Positions 1 to 6,804 of a DNA stretch of 22,123 nt are shown here, in pieces. The notes under the pieces were generated by a model. That model did no database searches and was not told the DNA's origin. It worked only from the letters and a program-made list of their open reading frames with translations. Position 1 is the first letter of the stretch; each line of letters starts with the position of its first letter. The DNA is from SAR324 cluster bacterium (GTDB lineage Bacteria > SAR324 > XYD2-FULL-50-16). A program made the position numbers and the translations under genes. The stretch spans positions 1 through 22,123 of the forward strand of contig NVSR01000118.1 of assembly GCA_002401295.1 (NCBI GenBank), in the 5' to 3' direction.

Positions 1-230
1 CAAGCAACTTTTTTATGGTGACGCACTGTAGCACTTTTCTGCTATAGGCTAATACTCAGTTATTCCTGATTTGTCAGATTTTTGTAGGATGGCGCAAAGG
101 TTCCACCGTGCCCATCTGTTACAGGTCTCCGTTTATGGCAATAGGCAAAAAAAACAAAGTATTTACCCATTAAAATAGTCCTAAGTACTAGTAGTCAGAA
201 CTATTTTGCCGGGAAAACACCTAAATTTCA

Positions 231-308
231 CTTCGCCATTCGACACTCCTTGTTCGACATTCGATATTATTTTGAATCTTGAATGTCGAATATCGAATAT
301 CGAAGGAT
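231..308. repeat. TTCGA-type 7-bp-period intergenic repeat with inverted arms
   Basis: The left half carries CATTCGA units and the right half three consecutive GAATNTC heptads (GAATGTC, GAATATC, GAATATC). TTCGACATTC at 253-262 and GAATGTCGAA at 281-290 are perfect 10-bp inverted repeats with an 18-nt spacer, so the transcript can fold into a hairpin. The sequence style resembles the interspersed TTCGA/ATATCGAA repeats seen between genes in some bacterial genomes with many repeats. That resemblance is from memory and was not checked. Confidence 0.6.
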
Positions 309-396
309 CGCTTTCATTTCCAGGTTACTAATTGGGAACGAAGGAAAGATATTAAATGGAGAGGCGTAACTAAACTGAGGAAAATCCTTCCCAAGA

Positions 397-426
397 TTGA
401 ATATTTAAGATGCGACCCCCTACTAT
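397..426 (+). promoter_or_regulatory. Putative tupBC promoter (weak)
   Basis: TTGAAT (397-402) lies 18 nt from TACTAT (421-426), with TATAAA at 424-429 as an alternative -10. Either -10 box would place the transcript start at or just inside the tupB ATG. No Shine-Dalgarno sequence precedes that ATG. The pair fits a leaderless transcript, but it may equally be a chance match in AT-rich DNA. Confidence 0.25.
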
Positions 427-432
427 AAAAAT

Positions 433-1125
433 ATGGATTTCCTTTTAGACAGTCTGTTATCAGCAATTCTGCTCGCCATATCTTTGGATCCGGAATTGCT
501 AACCATCGTTGGTGTTTCTTTGAAGGTCAGTAGTAGTTCTACCTTCATCGCCAGCCTGATTGGTATCCCCTTTGGCTTCCTGATTGCATTTTCTACCTTC
601 AAGGGTAAAAGAGTGCTGATCACATGTCTCAATACCCTCTTGGCATTGCCTACCGTCACAGTCGGTTTGCTGGTTTATTCCTTCATTTCACGACGCAGTA
701 TCCTTGGGGCCTGGGATCTGTTGTATACTCAAGAAGCCATCATCATCGGACAAACGATCCTAATTGTACCCCTTGTGGCTACCTATACTATCTCGGCCAT
801 CAGTCGCCTGGATGATCGCTACCGAAAAACGGCATTAACCCTAGGTGCCAACCGAGTGCAGACAGCTTTTGTTATTTTACGGGAAGCTCGTTTTGGCATT
901 GCCGCAGCGGTCATCGCTGCCTTTGGTCGAGTGATTTCAGAGGTTGGCATCAGCATGATGATTGGTGGCAATGCCAAAGGATTTACCAGGACCATTACCA
1001 CTGCTATGGCATTGGAGTATGATAAAGGTGAATTCATTTTAGCGATTGCCTTGGGATTTATTTTGTTGTCTCTTAGTTTCGGCATCAATATCATCTTCAA
1101 TTTTGTTCAGGGGAAAGGAAGCTAA
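433..1125 (+). CDS. tupB: Tungstate ABC transporter permease TupB
   Basis: This is the membrane-spanning subunit of an ABC importer for tungstate, which supplies tungsten for pterin-cofactor enzymes. The 230-residue protein has about five or six hydrophobic segments. Its EAA-type loop near residue 140 (LTLGANRVQTAFVILREA) contacts the ATPase. It is followed by the EVGISMMIGGN and GFTRTITTA blocks, which I know as characteristic of TupB rather than ModB. Length and N-terminus match the family, so the ATG at 433 is probably right although no Shine-Dalgarno precedes it. The stop overlaps the start of the ATPase gene by one base (TAATG), which indicates translational coupling. Tungstate is assigned from family resemblance; molybdate or vanadate cannot be excluded. 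Confidence 0.85.
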   Translation: MDFLLDSLLSAILLAISLDPELLTIVGVSLKVSSSSTFIASLIGIPFGFLIAFSTFKGKRVLITCLNTLLALPTVTVGLLVYSFISRRSILGAWDLLYTQEAIIIGQTILIVPLVATYTISAISRLDDRYRKTALTLGANRVQTAFVILREARFGIAAAVIAAFGRVISEVGISMMIGGNAKGFTRTITTAMALEYDKGEFILAIALGFILLSLSFGINIIFNFVQGKGS

Positions 1126-2147
1126 TGGGCAGCTACTCTTTATCACAGATCAGCAAAAGTTTTGATGGAAAGAAAGTCCTGGATATCGAATCTCTCGAAA
1201 TTGAAGCGGGAAAAATTTATGCTTTACTGGGCCCCAATGGTGCGGGTAAAACAACCCTGTTGAATATTCTGGGTTTTCTGGACAGCCCCACAGAAGGAGA
1301 TCTTTACTTTCGAAATAAGAAAGTCAGCTTCAACGAAAGTCACCTCTTACCACTGCGCAAAGAGGTCGTATTAATCAACCAGCATCCGATCTTATTCACT
1401 ACCACAGTCTTTAAGAACTTAGAATTCGGACTCAAGATCCGAGGTATTTCGGCAAAAAAGAGAGCTCTCATTATCGAACAATCTTTAGATTGGGTCGGAA
1501 TGTTACACAAATGCCAAGCTAGAGCAGATAAACTCTCCGGTGGCGAGACCCAGCGAGTCGCGATCGCCAGAGCCTTAGCCCTCTCACCGGAAGTTATTTT
1601 GTGTGATGAGCCCTTAGCCAATGTGGATACAGAGAATCGAGCTACAATCATCAACCTGCTGAGACGCATCAACGCAGAAAAGAAAATTACTTTTATTTTC
1701 ACCTCTCATGATAAATTACAAGCCTCCTCACTGACCCGCCATATGCTGTTTTTGGATCACGGGAAACTGGTCACAGGAGTCTATGAAAACCATTTCAATG
1801 CGGTGCTTAACCAACAAAACAGCCATAGTGTCAGCTGCTTCATCAGCGAGACCACAGAAATCAACCTCCCCTCTACAGATCTGAAGGGAAAGGTCAGGCT
1901 TTTTATCGATCCTCGGAAAATTCAATTTGCGGGCAAGGAAGTATCTCCCACTCAAGAGAATAGACTCGCTGGTAAAGTAGTTCAAATCATGGAAGAAAAT
2001 GAAGAAATCCGTTTGGTGATTGATGTGGGAATTCTACTCACACTAATGATGTCTCCCCAAGAGTACCGTGAGCAAAGCCCCTTAATCGGGGAACTCAATC
2101 ATTTTATCTTACCTTCCGAAGCTATCAGCTTTTATAAGCCCCTTTAA
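1125..2147 (+). CDS. tupC: Tungstate ABC transporter ATP-binding protein TupC
   Basis: This cytoplasmic ATPase subunit pairs with TupB. All ABC motifs are intact: Walker A GPNGAGKT at residues 36-43, Q-loop Gln86, signature LSGGE at 138-142, Walker B VILCDEP at 157-163 and switch His195. The nucleotide-binding domain ends near residue 225. About 110 further residues follow, with a predicted beta-rich TOBE-like look (for example KVVQIMEENEEIRLVIDVG), which could bind oxyanion or act in trans-inhibition as in ModC-type ATPases. That regulatory role is inferred. The start overlaps the tupB stop, so the two genes form one transcript. No substrate-binding protein gene follows. Confidence 0.85.
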   Translation: MGSYSLSQISKSFDGKKVLDIESLEIEAGKIYALLGPNGAGKTTLLNILGFLDSPTEGDLYFRNKKVSFNESHLLPLRKEVVLINQHPILFTTTVFKNLEFGLKIRGISAKKRALIIEQSLDWVGMLHKCQARADKLSGGETQRVAIARALALSPEVILCDEPLANVDTENRATIINLLRRINAEKKITFIFTSHDKLQASSLTRHMLFLDHGKLVTGVYENHFNAVLNQQNSHSVSCFISETTEINLPSTDLKGKVRLFIDPRKIQFAGKEVSPTQENRLAGKVVQIMEENEEIRLVIDVGILLTLMMSPQEYREQSPLIGELNHFILPSEAISFYKPL

Positions 2148-2158
2148 CGAGAGCTGCA

Positions 2159-2308
2159 ATGTCTACAAGGATCAAACGAGAGCGTTTGGATTATTTCAGG
2201 ATATTATCGAAATGTAGAGATTGGGAAAGAGAAAATTACAAACTGTTACAATTTGAATACACCTCAGCAAAGATTAAAAATCCAGCCTTCGCTATCTTAG
2301 ATCCATAA
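2159..2308 (+). CDS. Possible small protein, 49 residues
   Basis: A 50-codon frame begins 11 bases after the tupC stop and runs to a TAA. The product is charged and non-hydrophobic (it starts MSTRIKRERLDYFRILSKC), with no signal peptide or recognisable motif. The sequence before the ATG gives only a weak ribosome-binding match. Its position directly behind tupBC would fit co-transcription. I do not recognise it. It may be a genuine small protein, a gene remnant or a chance frame. Confidence 0.3.
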   Translation: MSTRIKRERLDYFRILSKCRDWERENYKLLQFEYTSAKIKNPAFAILDP

Positions 2309-2347
2309 GTTAATCAAACGATTTTTTTTGATTCCGAAGGAGATAAA

Positions 2348-3139
2348 ATGAAAGCTACCGTAAAAACCCCATTGTTTGCTGCCTGTGTTTTGAGCTTGGG
2401 TATTGTTGTTTCTAGTTGCTCCCCCACCACTTTTGAAGACAAAGTCGATTGGGGAAAAACCGCTATTTCAAGTCATTTGGATCTTACCGATGAACAAGAA
2501 CCCGCATTGGAAGAGATCGCCACAACGATCAAGATAAATTATCCGGATTTTAAGAATTTCCGGAATGACTTTCAAACCACCCTAAAAGAAGAGCTGCAAC
2601 AGGAAGATTTTAATGTGGCAAGGGTCAATGCAAAGGTATTGGAACTCAAAGGAAAAGTATTAACAGTAGGAGAGGAAATTATTGGTGAATTTGCTGCATT
2701 GCACCAAACATTAAGCCCGGAGCAACGTGCAACCATTAACGATCGCGCCAACCATAAAGGTGAGAGATCCGGGTATGATTATCACAAAAGATGGGGAGAA
2801 CGATCCGAGCATCAAGGACAACACCAGGATTTTGATTTACAACCTCACCAAGCGGAAGCTTTGAAGAAGTTGGTTGCAGGTATTGCCGTGGATTCAGTTG
2901 ATTGGATGATGGCAAAAAACCAACTAAAAAAAGTAGTCCGAGCAGAGTTGGCCTCAGATCAGTTCAATGCAGAACTTGTTCGGGAAGAGTTCAAAAGAAA
3001 TGTAAACTTGGTATTTGCTTCAGCTGAGCGACATCTACCTAAATTTGCCGAACTTCATTCCCTATTTGAAGCACGACAGCGTGGAATCTTAGTTTCCCTT
3101 GTAGATCGCTGGATTGAGCGCAGCAACCAGGAAGATTAG
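2348..3139 (+). CDS. Lipoprotein with two tandem Spy/CpxP-like repeats
   Basis: A 263-residue exported lipoprotein. The hydrophobic signal at residues 8-23 ends in a lipobox, VSSC, with Cys24 as the acylated residue. The mature part is two alpha-helical copies of about 90 residues. Copy one runs from about 44 to 132 and ends LSPEQRATINDR. Copy two runs from about 162 to 258 and ends ARQRGILVSLVDR. Both copies share the order: an LxxxQ-like start, a central EEL or RAEL helix with xxFN, then a long amphipathic helix. LTxxQ/LSPEQ-type motifs are typical of Spy/CpxP/CnrX periplasmic envelope-stress and metal-sensing proteins. Between the copies lies a polar linker rich in His, Arg and Gln. A strong AAGGAG ribosome-binding site (2336-2341) fixes the start. 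The exact function is unknown; periplasmic chaperone or metal sensor is inferred. Confidence 0.6.
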   Translation: MKATVKTPLFAACVLSLGIVVSSCSPTTFEDKVDWGKTAISSHLDLTDEQEPALEEIATTIKINYPDFKNFRNDFQTTLKEELQQEDFNVARVNAKVLELKGKVLTVGEEIIGEFAALHQTLSPEQRATINDRANHKGERSGYDYHKRWGERSEHQGQHQDFDLQPHQAEALKKLVAGIAVDSVDWMMAKNQLKKVVRAELASDQFNAELVREEFKRNVNLVFASAERHLPKFAELHSLFEARQRGILVSLVDRWIERSNQED

Positions 3140-3151
3140 TCCCCAGTTTCT

Positions 3152-3185
3152 CCAGGGCTCTTCCCCCCTCCCCAAAGAGTCCTGG
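3152..3185. terminator. Strong stem-loop between convergent genes
   Basis: CCAGGGCTCTT (3152-3162) pairs with AAGAGTCCTGG (3175-3185) over 11 positions, including one G-U. The loop is C-rich. It sits between the lipoprotein gene (+) and nnrU (-), where a bidirectional terminator is expected. Neither side has a clear T-run, so termination would be weak or factor-assisted. Confidence 0.5.
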
Positions 3186-3226
3186 TAAACTTAAAACTTC
3201 AGGAGTTTCGGGTAGGGCCCAGGTGA

Positions 3227-3784
3227 CTACGTAATCGGTACCCCTGTAAAATATTGATGACTGTGTAAAATCCCCATATAAATGAAGCCACCAAGGGCTA
3301 GCACAATGACATCCTTGAACCAGGGCACTTTCACCACTTCAGGTTTGGGATCACGGCGGTTGATCAAAATCATCATGATTATGGAGAACAAAGCAAATCC
3401 CCCGAAGAGAATCGTAGAGGCCAAATCCCCGTTTGCAGTCAGATGTAACATAGACCAGAGCACAACTGCCCATAACATGGGGTGACGGATAATCCGTTTG
3501 ATATTGCAGGGCATATGAGCAGCGCATAAGAGAACGATTACAAAAGGCATGGCTGACAATGTCAATGCCCGTCCCCAAACAGGAGCTACCCAGAGTAGAG
3601 TCCACTCTACTCGTCCCATCCCCATCACAATCACAATCATACCGATCAAAGAGGCTAAAGCAAATAAACCTTTATAACCTCTCGTCCCCAACTTTTGGGT
3701 CAATCCGTCTTTAGTTCCCGGTAAAGAGGGGAATAAATGAACCCCTATAAATAGAACAAATCCACTCAGCATTATTTCCATCAT
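3227..3784 (-). CDS. NnrU-family integral membrane protein
   Basis: A 185-residue inner-membrane protein with about six hydrophobic segments. It carries the NnrU hallmarks: an early membrane His (His16), then RHPML (100-104) followed by LWSMLHLTANGD with His114. NnrU is known from nitric-oxide metabolism and denitrification loci and is related to the plant heme-dependent carotene isomerase Z-ISO. The conserved histidines are therefore candidate heme ligands. It lies 38 bases downstream of ohrR on the same strand and is likely the last gene of that transcript. No nitric oxide or nitrite reductase gene is nearby, so a denitrification role cannot be claimed here. ATGATG gives two adjacent possible starts. 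Confidence 0.75.
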   Translation of the reverse strand: MMEIMLSGFVLFIGVHLFPSLPGTKDGLTQKLGTRGYKGLFALASLIGMIVIVMGMGRVEWTLLWVAPVWGRALTLSAMPFVIVLLCAAHMPCNIKRIIRHPMLWAVVLWSMLHLTANGDLASTILFGGFALFSIIMMILINRRDPKPEVVKVPWFKDVIVLALGGFIYMGILHSHQYFTGVPIT

Positions 3785-3822
3785 TTACTCACTTCAATCT
3801 TTTGATTTAAAAAGTATTATTC

Positions 3823-4308
3823 TTATTCAAGAAACTGATTTCTCAGATTTTTCAAGTCTTCCCTTAACTGTCGCAGCTTTTCAAAAGGGAGCTGGACCTG
3901 ACAAAGCAATTTTTTAGGAATTTCCACCGCCCTTTTTTTCAACTCTATCCCCTCTTGGGTCAGGCTAACGAAAAGCACTCGCTCGTCTTCTGCTGATCGC
4001 TGGCGGTAAATCAGCTTTTTGCTTTCCAGTCGTTTCAGAAGCGGCGTCAACGTTCCTGAATCCAGATACAAGCTTTTGCCCAACTCTTTAACACTGATTT
4101 CCATTCTCACCCGCCTGCCCGCCTGGTTTTCCCAGAGAACCAGCATCACCAAGTATTGCGGGTAGGTCAGCTCCAATGACTCCAATAAAGGGCGATAGGT
4201 TTTAGTGACCGCCTTTGAAGCAGAGTAAATGGAGAAACAAAGCTGATTGTTCAGCTTTAGTAACTCATTCTCTTGCTCTGATAGCTTATCTATTATCGGT
4301 ACATTCAT
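3823..4308 (-). CDS. ohrR: OhrR-type MarR-family organic peroxide sensor
   Basis: A dimeric winged-helix repressor that senses organic hydroperoxides through a reactive cysteine. In the chosen 161-residue form the sensing Cys24 lies in NQLCFSIY. The tyrosines at +4 and +14 (Tyr28, Tyr38) are placed as in known OhrR proteins. LTYPQYLVMLVLWE and the recognition helix region LYLDSGTLTPLLKRLE are nearly canonical. Cys136 near the C-terminus suggests the two-cysteine (Xanthomonas-like) redox mechanism. I chose the ATG at 4308 because AGGA precedes it at good spacing. The in-frame ATG 12 codons upstream lacks a ribosome-binding site. The loop before the DNA-binding helices has a few extra residues (NQAGRRVRMEIS). 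It follows the peroxidase gene by 60 bases and probably represses that promoter. Confidence 0.85.
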   Translation of the reverse strand: MNVPIIDKLSEQENELLKLNNQLCFSIYSASKAVTKTYRPLLESLELTYPQYLVMLVLWENQAGRRVRMEISVKELGKSLYLDSGTLTPLLKRLESKKLIYRQRSAEDERVLFVSLTQEGIELKKRAVEIPKKLLCQVQLPFEKLRQLREDLKNLRNQFLE

Positions 4309-4368
4309 CTTCAATCCTAGTCTTTCATTCCCATATAGCTTCATGAAAGCAAGGAATTTTTTTTGCCT

Positions 4369-4854
4369 CTAAGTCCCTAGTAGCTTAGAAATATCTTGCG
4401 CAATGCTTTCGGGTTTAGTCAGGGATGCATACCTTCGCAATACATTTCCTTCACGATCAACCAGGAATTTTGTGAAATTCCATTTGATGCCCTTGCTGCC
4501 CAAAGCACCTGGAGCTTGCTTTTTCAGAAACTCATATAAGGGATGAGTATTTTCTCCATTCACTTCAATTTTTGAAAACATCTGAAAGCTAACCCCGTAA
4601 TTCAATCTACAAAATTCAACAATCTCTTTATCTGTTCCCGGATCTTGCTTTTTGAATTGATTGCAAGGGAATCCCAGAACTTCTAACCCCTGTTCCGAAT
4701 ACTGCAAATAAAGCTTCTCTAACCCTTCAAACTGAGGGGTAAAACCACATTTGCTGGCCGTATTCACAATCAGAAGTACTTTTCCCCTGAAATTCGAAAA
4801 GGCTTTTTCTTCTCCATTACTCATTGTACAGGTGAAATTGTAGATATCACTCAT
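4369..4854 (-). CDS. Glutathione peroxidase-family thiol peroxidase (BsaA/BtuE type)
   Basis: This protein reduces hydroperoxides using thioredoxin or glutathione. The 161-residue product has the family core: peroxidatic Cys36 in NTASKCGFTPQ, then LGFPCNQF (Cys64), FCRLNYGVSF (Cys82) and KWNFTKF carrying the conserved Trp and Asn. It is a cysteine enzyme, not a selenocysteine one. The usual GGQEPG segment reads KKQDPG here. I chose the ATG at 4854, which has GAGG in front. The in-frame ATG at 4890 falls inside the predicted -10 box and so could not be transcribed. It is the first gene of a likely peroxidase-ohrR-nnrU transcript, pointing to organic peroxide defence. Confidence 0.88.
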   Translation of the reverse strand: MSDIYNFTCTMSNGEEKAFSNFRGKVLLIVNTASKCGFTPQFEGLEKLYLQYSEQGLEVLGFPCNQFKKQDPGTDKEIVEFCRLNYGVSFQMFSKIEVNGENTHPLYEFLKKQAPGALGSKGIKWNFTKFLVDREGNVLRRYASLTKPESIAQDISKLLGT

Positions 4855-4889
4855 CGCTGCCTCTGTATGAAAAGGAAAAAATTGTTGCA

Positions 4890-4919
4890 AATTAAATTGT
4901 GGGCAATTTAATTAATCAA
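4890..4919 (-). promoter_or_regulatory. Peroxidase promoter with OhrR-box-like palindrome
   Basis: On the minus strand TTGATT (4914-4919) and TTTAAT (4891-4896) are spaced by exactly 17 bases, a good sigma-70-type promoter. The spacer and the -10 box are covered by a perfect 10-bp inverted repeat, AATTAAATTG (4890-4899) and CAATTTAATT (4904-4913). The AAATTAAATTGT core closely resembles the Bacillus subtilis ohrA operator as I recall it. OhrR bound here would block RNA polymerase directly. The predicted transcript start is about 30 bases before the chosen ATG. Confidence 0.65.
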
Positions 4920-5024
4920 AATATATTTTGAAAAAGAACTGGAGTCAAATAGTTTTTTCATAGTTAATATTTTTCCCTTTGAGGCTTGTCGAACAAATTT
5001 ACCACTTCTCCAGAAAAAATCCGG

Positions 5025-6167
5025 TCAAGAAGGAGTACAAGCAGCTTTATCTTGAACTCCCTTAAAGGCTACGGAAGGCAGTAGTTCTGAATAGATTCTT
5101 TCAATCCCTTCCATGCTTTTTTCAAAGGAGAATGTTTTTTGAACTTTTTGTTTTCCCTGAGACGCCATCTGTGCACGCTTTTTTTCATCAAGTAAGAGTT
5201 TTTTTGCGTAAAAGACAAAAGCACTTTCATCGCCCACGGGAATTAAATAACCATTGAGTCCATGTTCAATAATTTCAGGTAACCCATCCACATCACTGGC
5301 AATAACAGGTGTTCCGACAGCTCCTGCTTCCGCAGCAACAAGACCAAAACCTTCACTCTTCGATGGAACAGCCAGGATATCCATACCGGCCATCCATTCC
5401 TGGCTATTGGTCTGGTAACCAGCCCAAATCACATATTTTTCAATACCCAACTCCTTAGAAAGCTGCTTCATCATGAGGCCATGCTCATTTTTTTCATCAC
5501 CAACAATTAAAAAACGGGTTTGCGGAAGCTCTGATACTATTTGTTTTGCCGCTTTCAAGAAAAGCCTAATACCTTTTCTTGGGATAATCTGCCCTAGTAT
5601 ACCCAGCAAAAGTGCCTCTGATCCTAAGCCAAACTGATTGAGAATCCTTGCTCTCATCACTTGTCGGTTCAGATTAGGAGTGGGGATGCCACTATAAATC
5701 ACTTTGATTTTATCCTTATATTTAGGATCAAAAATATCCTTCAAAGTCTGGGAAATCGCAATAATTTTAGTAGCCTTATGAGGAAAGTAACGTCTCAAAT
5801 CATCCTTAGAATAAGGACATTGAATGTGACAGACCAAAGGAATACCAAGGTATTTTGAAAGGGGATAAGCATATTGAACGGGACCAGCAGTACTCGTATG
5901 AATCAGGTCCGGCTGAATTTCCCTGACTACTTTAGCAAAAGTCCACAATTCTTTGAGATAAGAAACCGGCTTTTTTCGATAAAAACCTTTAAAGGAACTC
6001 AGATAAACCTGCTGCTTTTCCTGTTTCAATCGATCATAGAAAATGCCTTTTTCAGGGAGTAAAACACTTTTTTCAATACTTGGGTGTAAGTGTTTTAACA
6101 TTTTTAAAAGGATGATTTCACTTCCGGCAATGTTGTTTCCTGAGGAATGGATAAATAGTACTTTCAT
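5025..6167 (-). CDS. Glycosyltransferase family 4 (GT-B fold)
   Basis: A 380-residue cytoplasmic glycosyltransferase that transfers a sugar from a nucleotide donor to a lipid- or glycan-linked acceptor. The N-terminal Rossmann half has the glycine-bearing acceptor loop (HSSGNNIAGSE) and LIHTSTAGPVQYAYPL. The C-terminal half begins near residue 185 (LGILGQIIPRKGIRLFLKAA). It contains the family EX7E donor site in SKSEGFGLVAAEAGAVGTPV and GLPEIIEHGLNGYLI. The ATG at 6167 has GGGAG six bases upstream; the TTG codon just before it is unlikely to be the start. It is monocistronic as far as can be seen, about 170 bases upstream of the peroxidase gene. Donor and acceptor cannot be told from sequence; exopolysaccharide or lipopolysaccharide synthesis is the usual role. 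Confidence 0.85.
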   Translation of the reverse strand: MKVLFIHSSGNNIAGSEIILLKMLKHLHPSIEKSVLLPEKGIFYDRLKQEKQQVYLSSFKGFYRKKPVSYLKELWTFAKVVREIQPDLIHTSTAGPVQYAYPLSKYLGIPLVCHIQCPYSKDDLRRYFPHKATKIIAISQTLKDIFDPKYKDKIKVIYSGIPTPNLNRQVMRARILNQFGLGSEALLLGILGQIIPRKGIRLFLKAAKQIVSELPQTRFLIVGDEKNEHGLMMKQLSKELGIEKYVIWAGYQTNSQEWMAGMDILAVPSKSEGFGLVAAEAGAVGTPVIASDVDGLPEIIEHGLNGYLIPVGDESAFVFYAKKLLLDEKKRAQMASQGKQKVQKTFSFEKSMEGIERIYSELLPSVAFKGVQDKAACTPS

Positions 6168-6544
6168 CAAATGCTCCCGTTAAATGAACAATAAATGGAC
6201 ATACCTCCTTAATGATTTACTCTCTTTACTTAGACACAATACGTACCTTAACTTTTGAATCGATGTAAAAAGTTCAAAATTAACAAGAACACAATTTAAG
6301 TAGCTTATTTTATTATATAAATACGGAAGCAGGGCAAATCAGGAAGATCTTAGTCTTCCTAAAAAAATACGACTGGCACAACTTATTTTTTCTTTCTGAA
6401 ACAGAGTCTTTCATTTTTAAACAGCCCCTCCTTTATATCTTTTGAAAATAGCCTACCAAAGTCCCACTAATTTCACGGAGTGGGATTTTGTTTTTGAGGG
6501 AGATCATAGTTTTTCTAAACCCAGAAAAGGTCGGGTAAATTGTC
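6168..6544. other. AT-rich intergenic region between glycosyltransferase and riboswitch
   Basis: No convincing gene is seen. It contains a 7-bp inverted repeat, AGGAAGA (6341-6347) and TCTTCCT (6354-6360), followed on the plus strand by a run of seven A, so it is not a terminator. It also contains the plus-strand terminator listed next. Promoters for the minus-strand glycosyltransferase must lie in its first part, but I could not assign boxes with confidence. Confidence 0.5.
6457..6495 (+). terminator. Intrinsic terminator, plus strand
   Basis: CAAAGTCCCACT (6457-6468) pairs with AGTGGGATTTTG (6479-6490), a 12-bp stem including one G-U, with a 10-nt loop and a T-rich 3' side (TTTTGTTTTT, 6486-6495). 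Direction is plus because the reverse reading has no T-run. No plus-strand coding gene lies between 3139 and this point, so it either insulates the riboswitch operon or ends an unannotated small RNA. Confidence 0.7.
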
Positions 6545-6577
6545 TTGACAATAAAGAAGGGAGATCCCTAGTATAAT
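6545..6577 (+). promoter_or_regulatory. Putative promoter of the riboswitch operon
   Basis: A consensus TTGACA (6545-6550) and a consensus TATAAT (6572-6577) are both present, but 21 bases apart, longer than ideal. TAGTAT at 6569-6574 gives an 18-base spacing instead. Either choice starts the RNA shortly before the aptamer. Both boxes directly follow the intrinsic terminator. Confidence 0.5.
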
Positions 6578-6600
6578 GGAATTTTTATTAATCAGATGTA

Positions 6601-6804
6601 GATTGGGCGCTGAGTCTTTAGATAATAGGGAACACGGTGAGAAGCCGTGGCTGTCTGCGCAACTGTGAAAGTCGAGACTATAGTAGTAACCATCACAAAC
6701 TTTAAAATAAGGTTGTGGAGTCTGGGTTATAGTAACGTCTAAGTCAGGAAACCTGCCTAATCGAGATCCTCATAACCTGGCGACGGAACAGGAATAGGAA
6801 TACT
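6601..6804 (+). ncRNA. Cobalamin riboswitch
   Basis: The closing helix P1 is GATTGGGC (6601-6608) with GCCTAATC (6755-6762), eight pairs with one G-U. The core shows GGGAACACGG, a CACGG/CCGTG hairpin, GGCTG and CGCAACTGTG (about 6627-6670). The B12 box AAGTCAGGAAACCTGCC is at 6741-6757. Between core and B12 box is a variable hairpin built on CACAAAC/GGTTGTG. Downstream, CCTG (6776-6779) can pair with CAGG (6789-6792), hiding one of two AGGA ribosome-binding sites (6790-6793, 6796-6799) before the ATG at 6805. There is no terminator hairpin with a T-run, so control of translation initiation is the likely mode. It should switch off the cobalt-transport genes when cobalamin is plentiful. Confidence 0.93.

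Larger units (their letters stand above)
1..432. other. Gene-free leader upstream of tupB
   Basis: I see no convincing coding region here on either strand. The stretch holds an 8-bp inverted repeat, AAAATAGT at 172-179 and ACTATTTT at 200-207 with a 20-nt spacer, which has no T-run after it on either strand. It also holds the TTCGA-type repeat listed separately. I looked for a molybdenum/tungsten cofactor riboswitch because of the gene downstream and could not match its conserved blocks. The substrate-binding gene tupA would be expected next to tupBC, but it is not between position 1 and tupB. Confidence 0.6.

Noticed and set aside
90..160. Possible molybdenum/tungsten cofactor riboswitch before tupB
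   Set aside because: CTCC- and GCC-like pieces are present but I could not build the conserved helices on either strand.
6341..6367. AGGAAGA/TCTTCCT hairpin as a terminator
   Set aside because: It is followed by A on the plus strand and by GATTTG on the minus strand, so there is no T-run in either reading direction.
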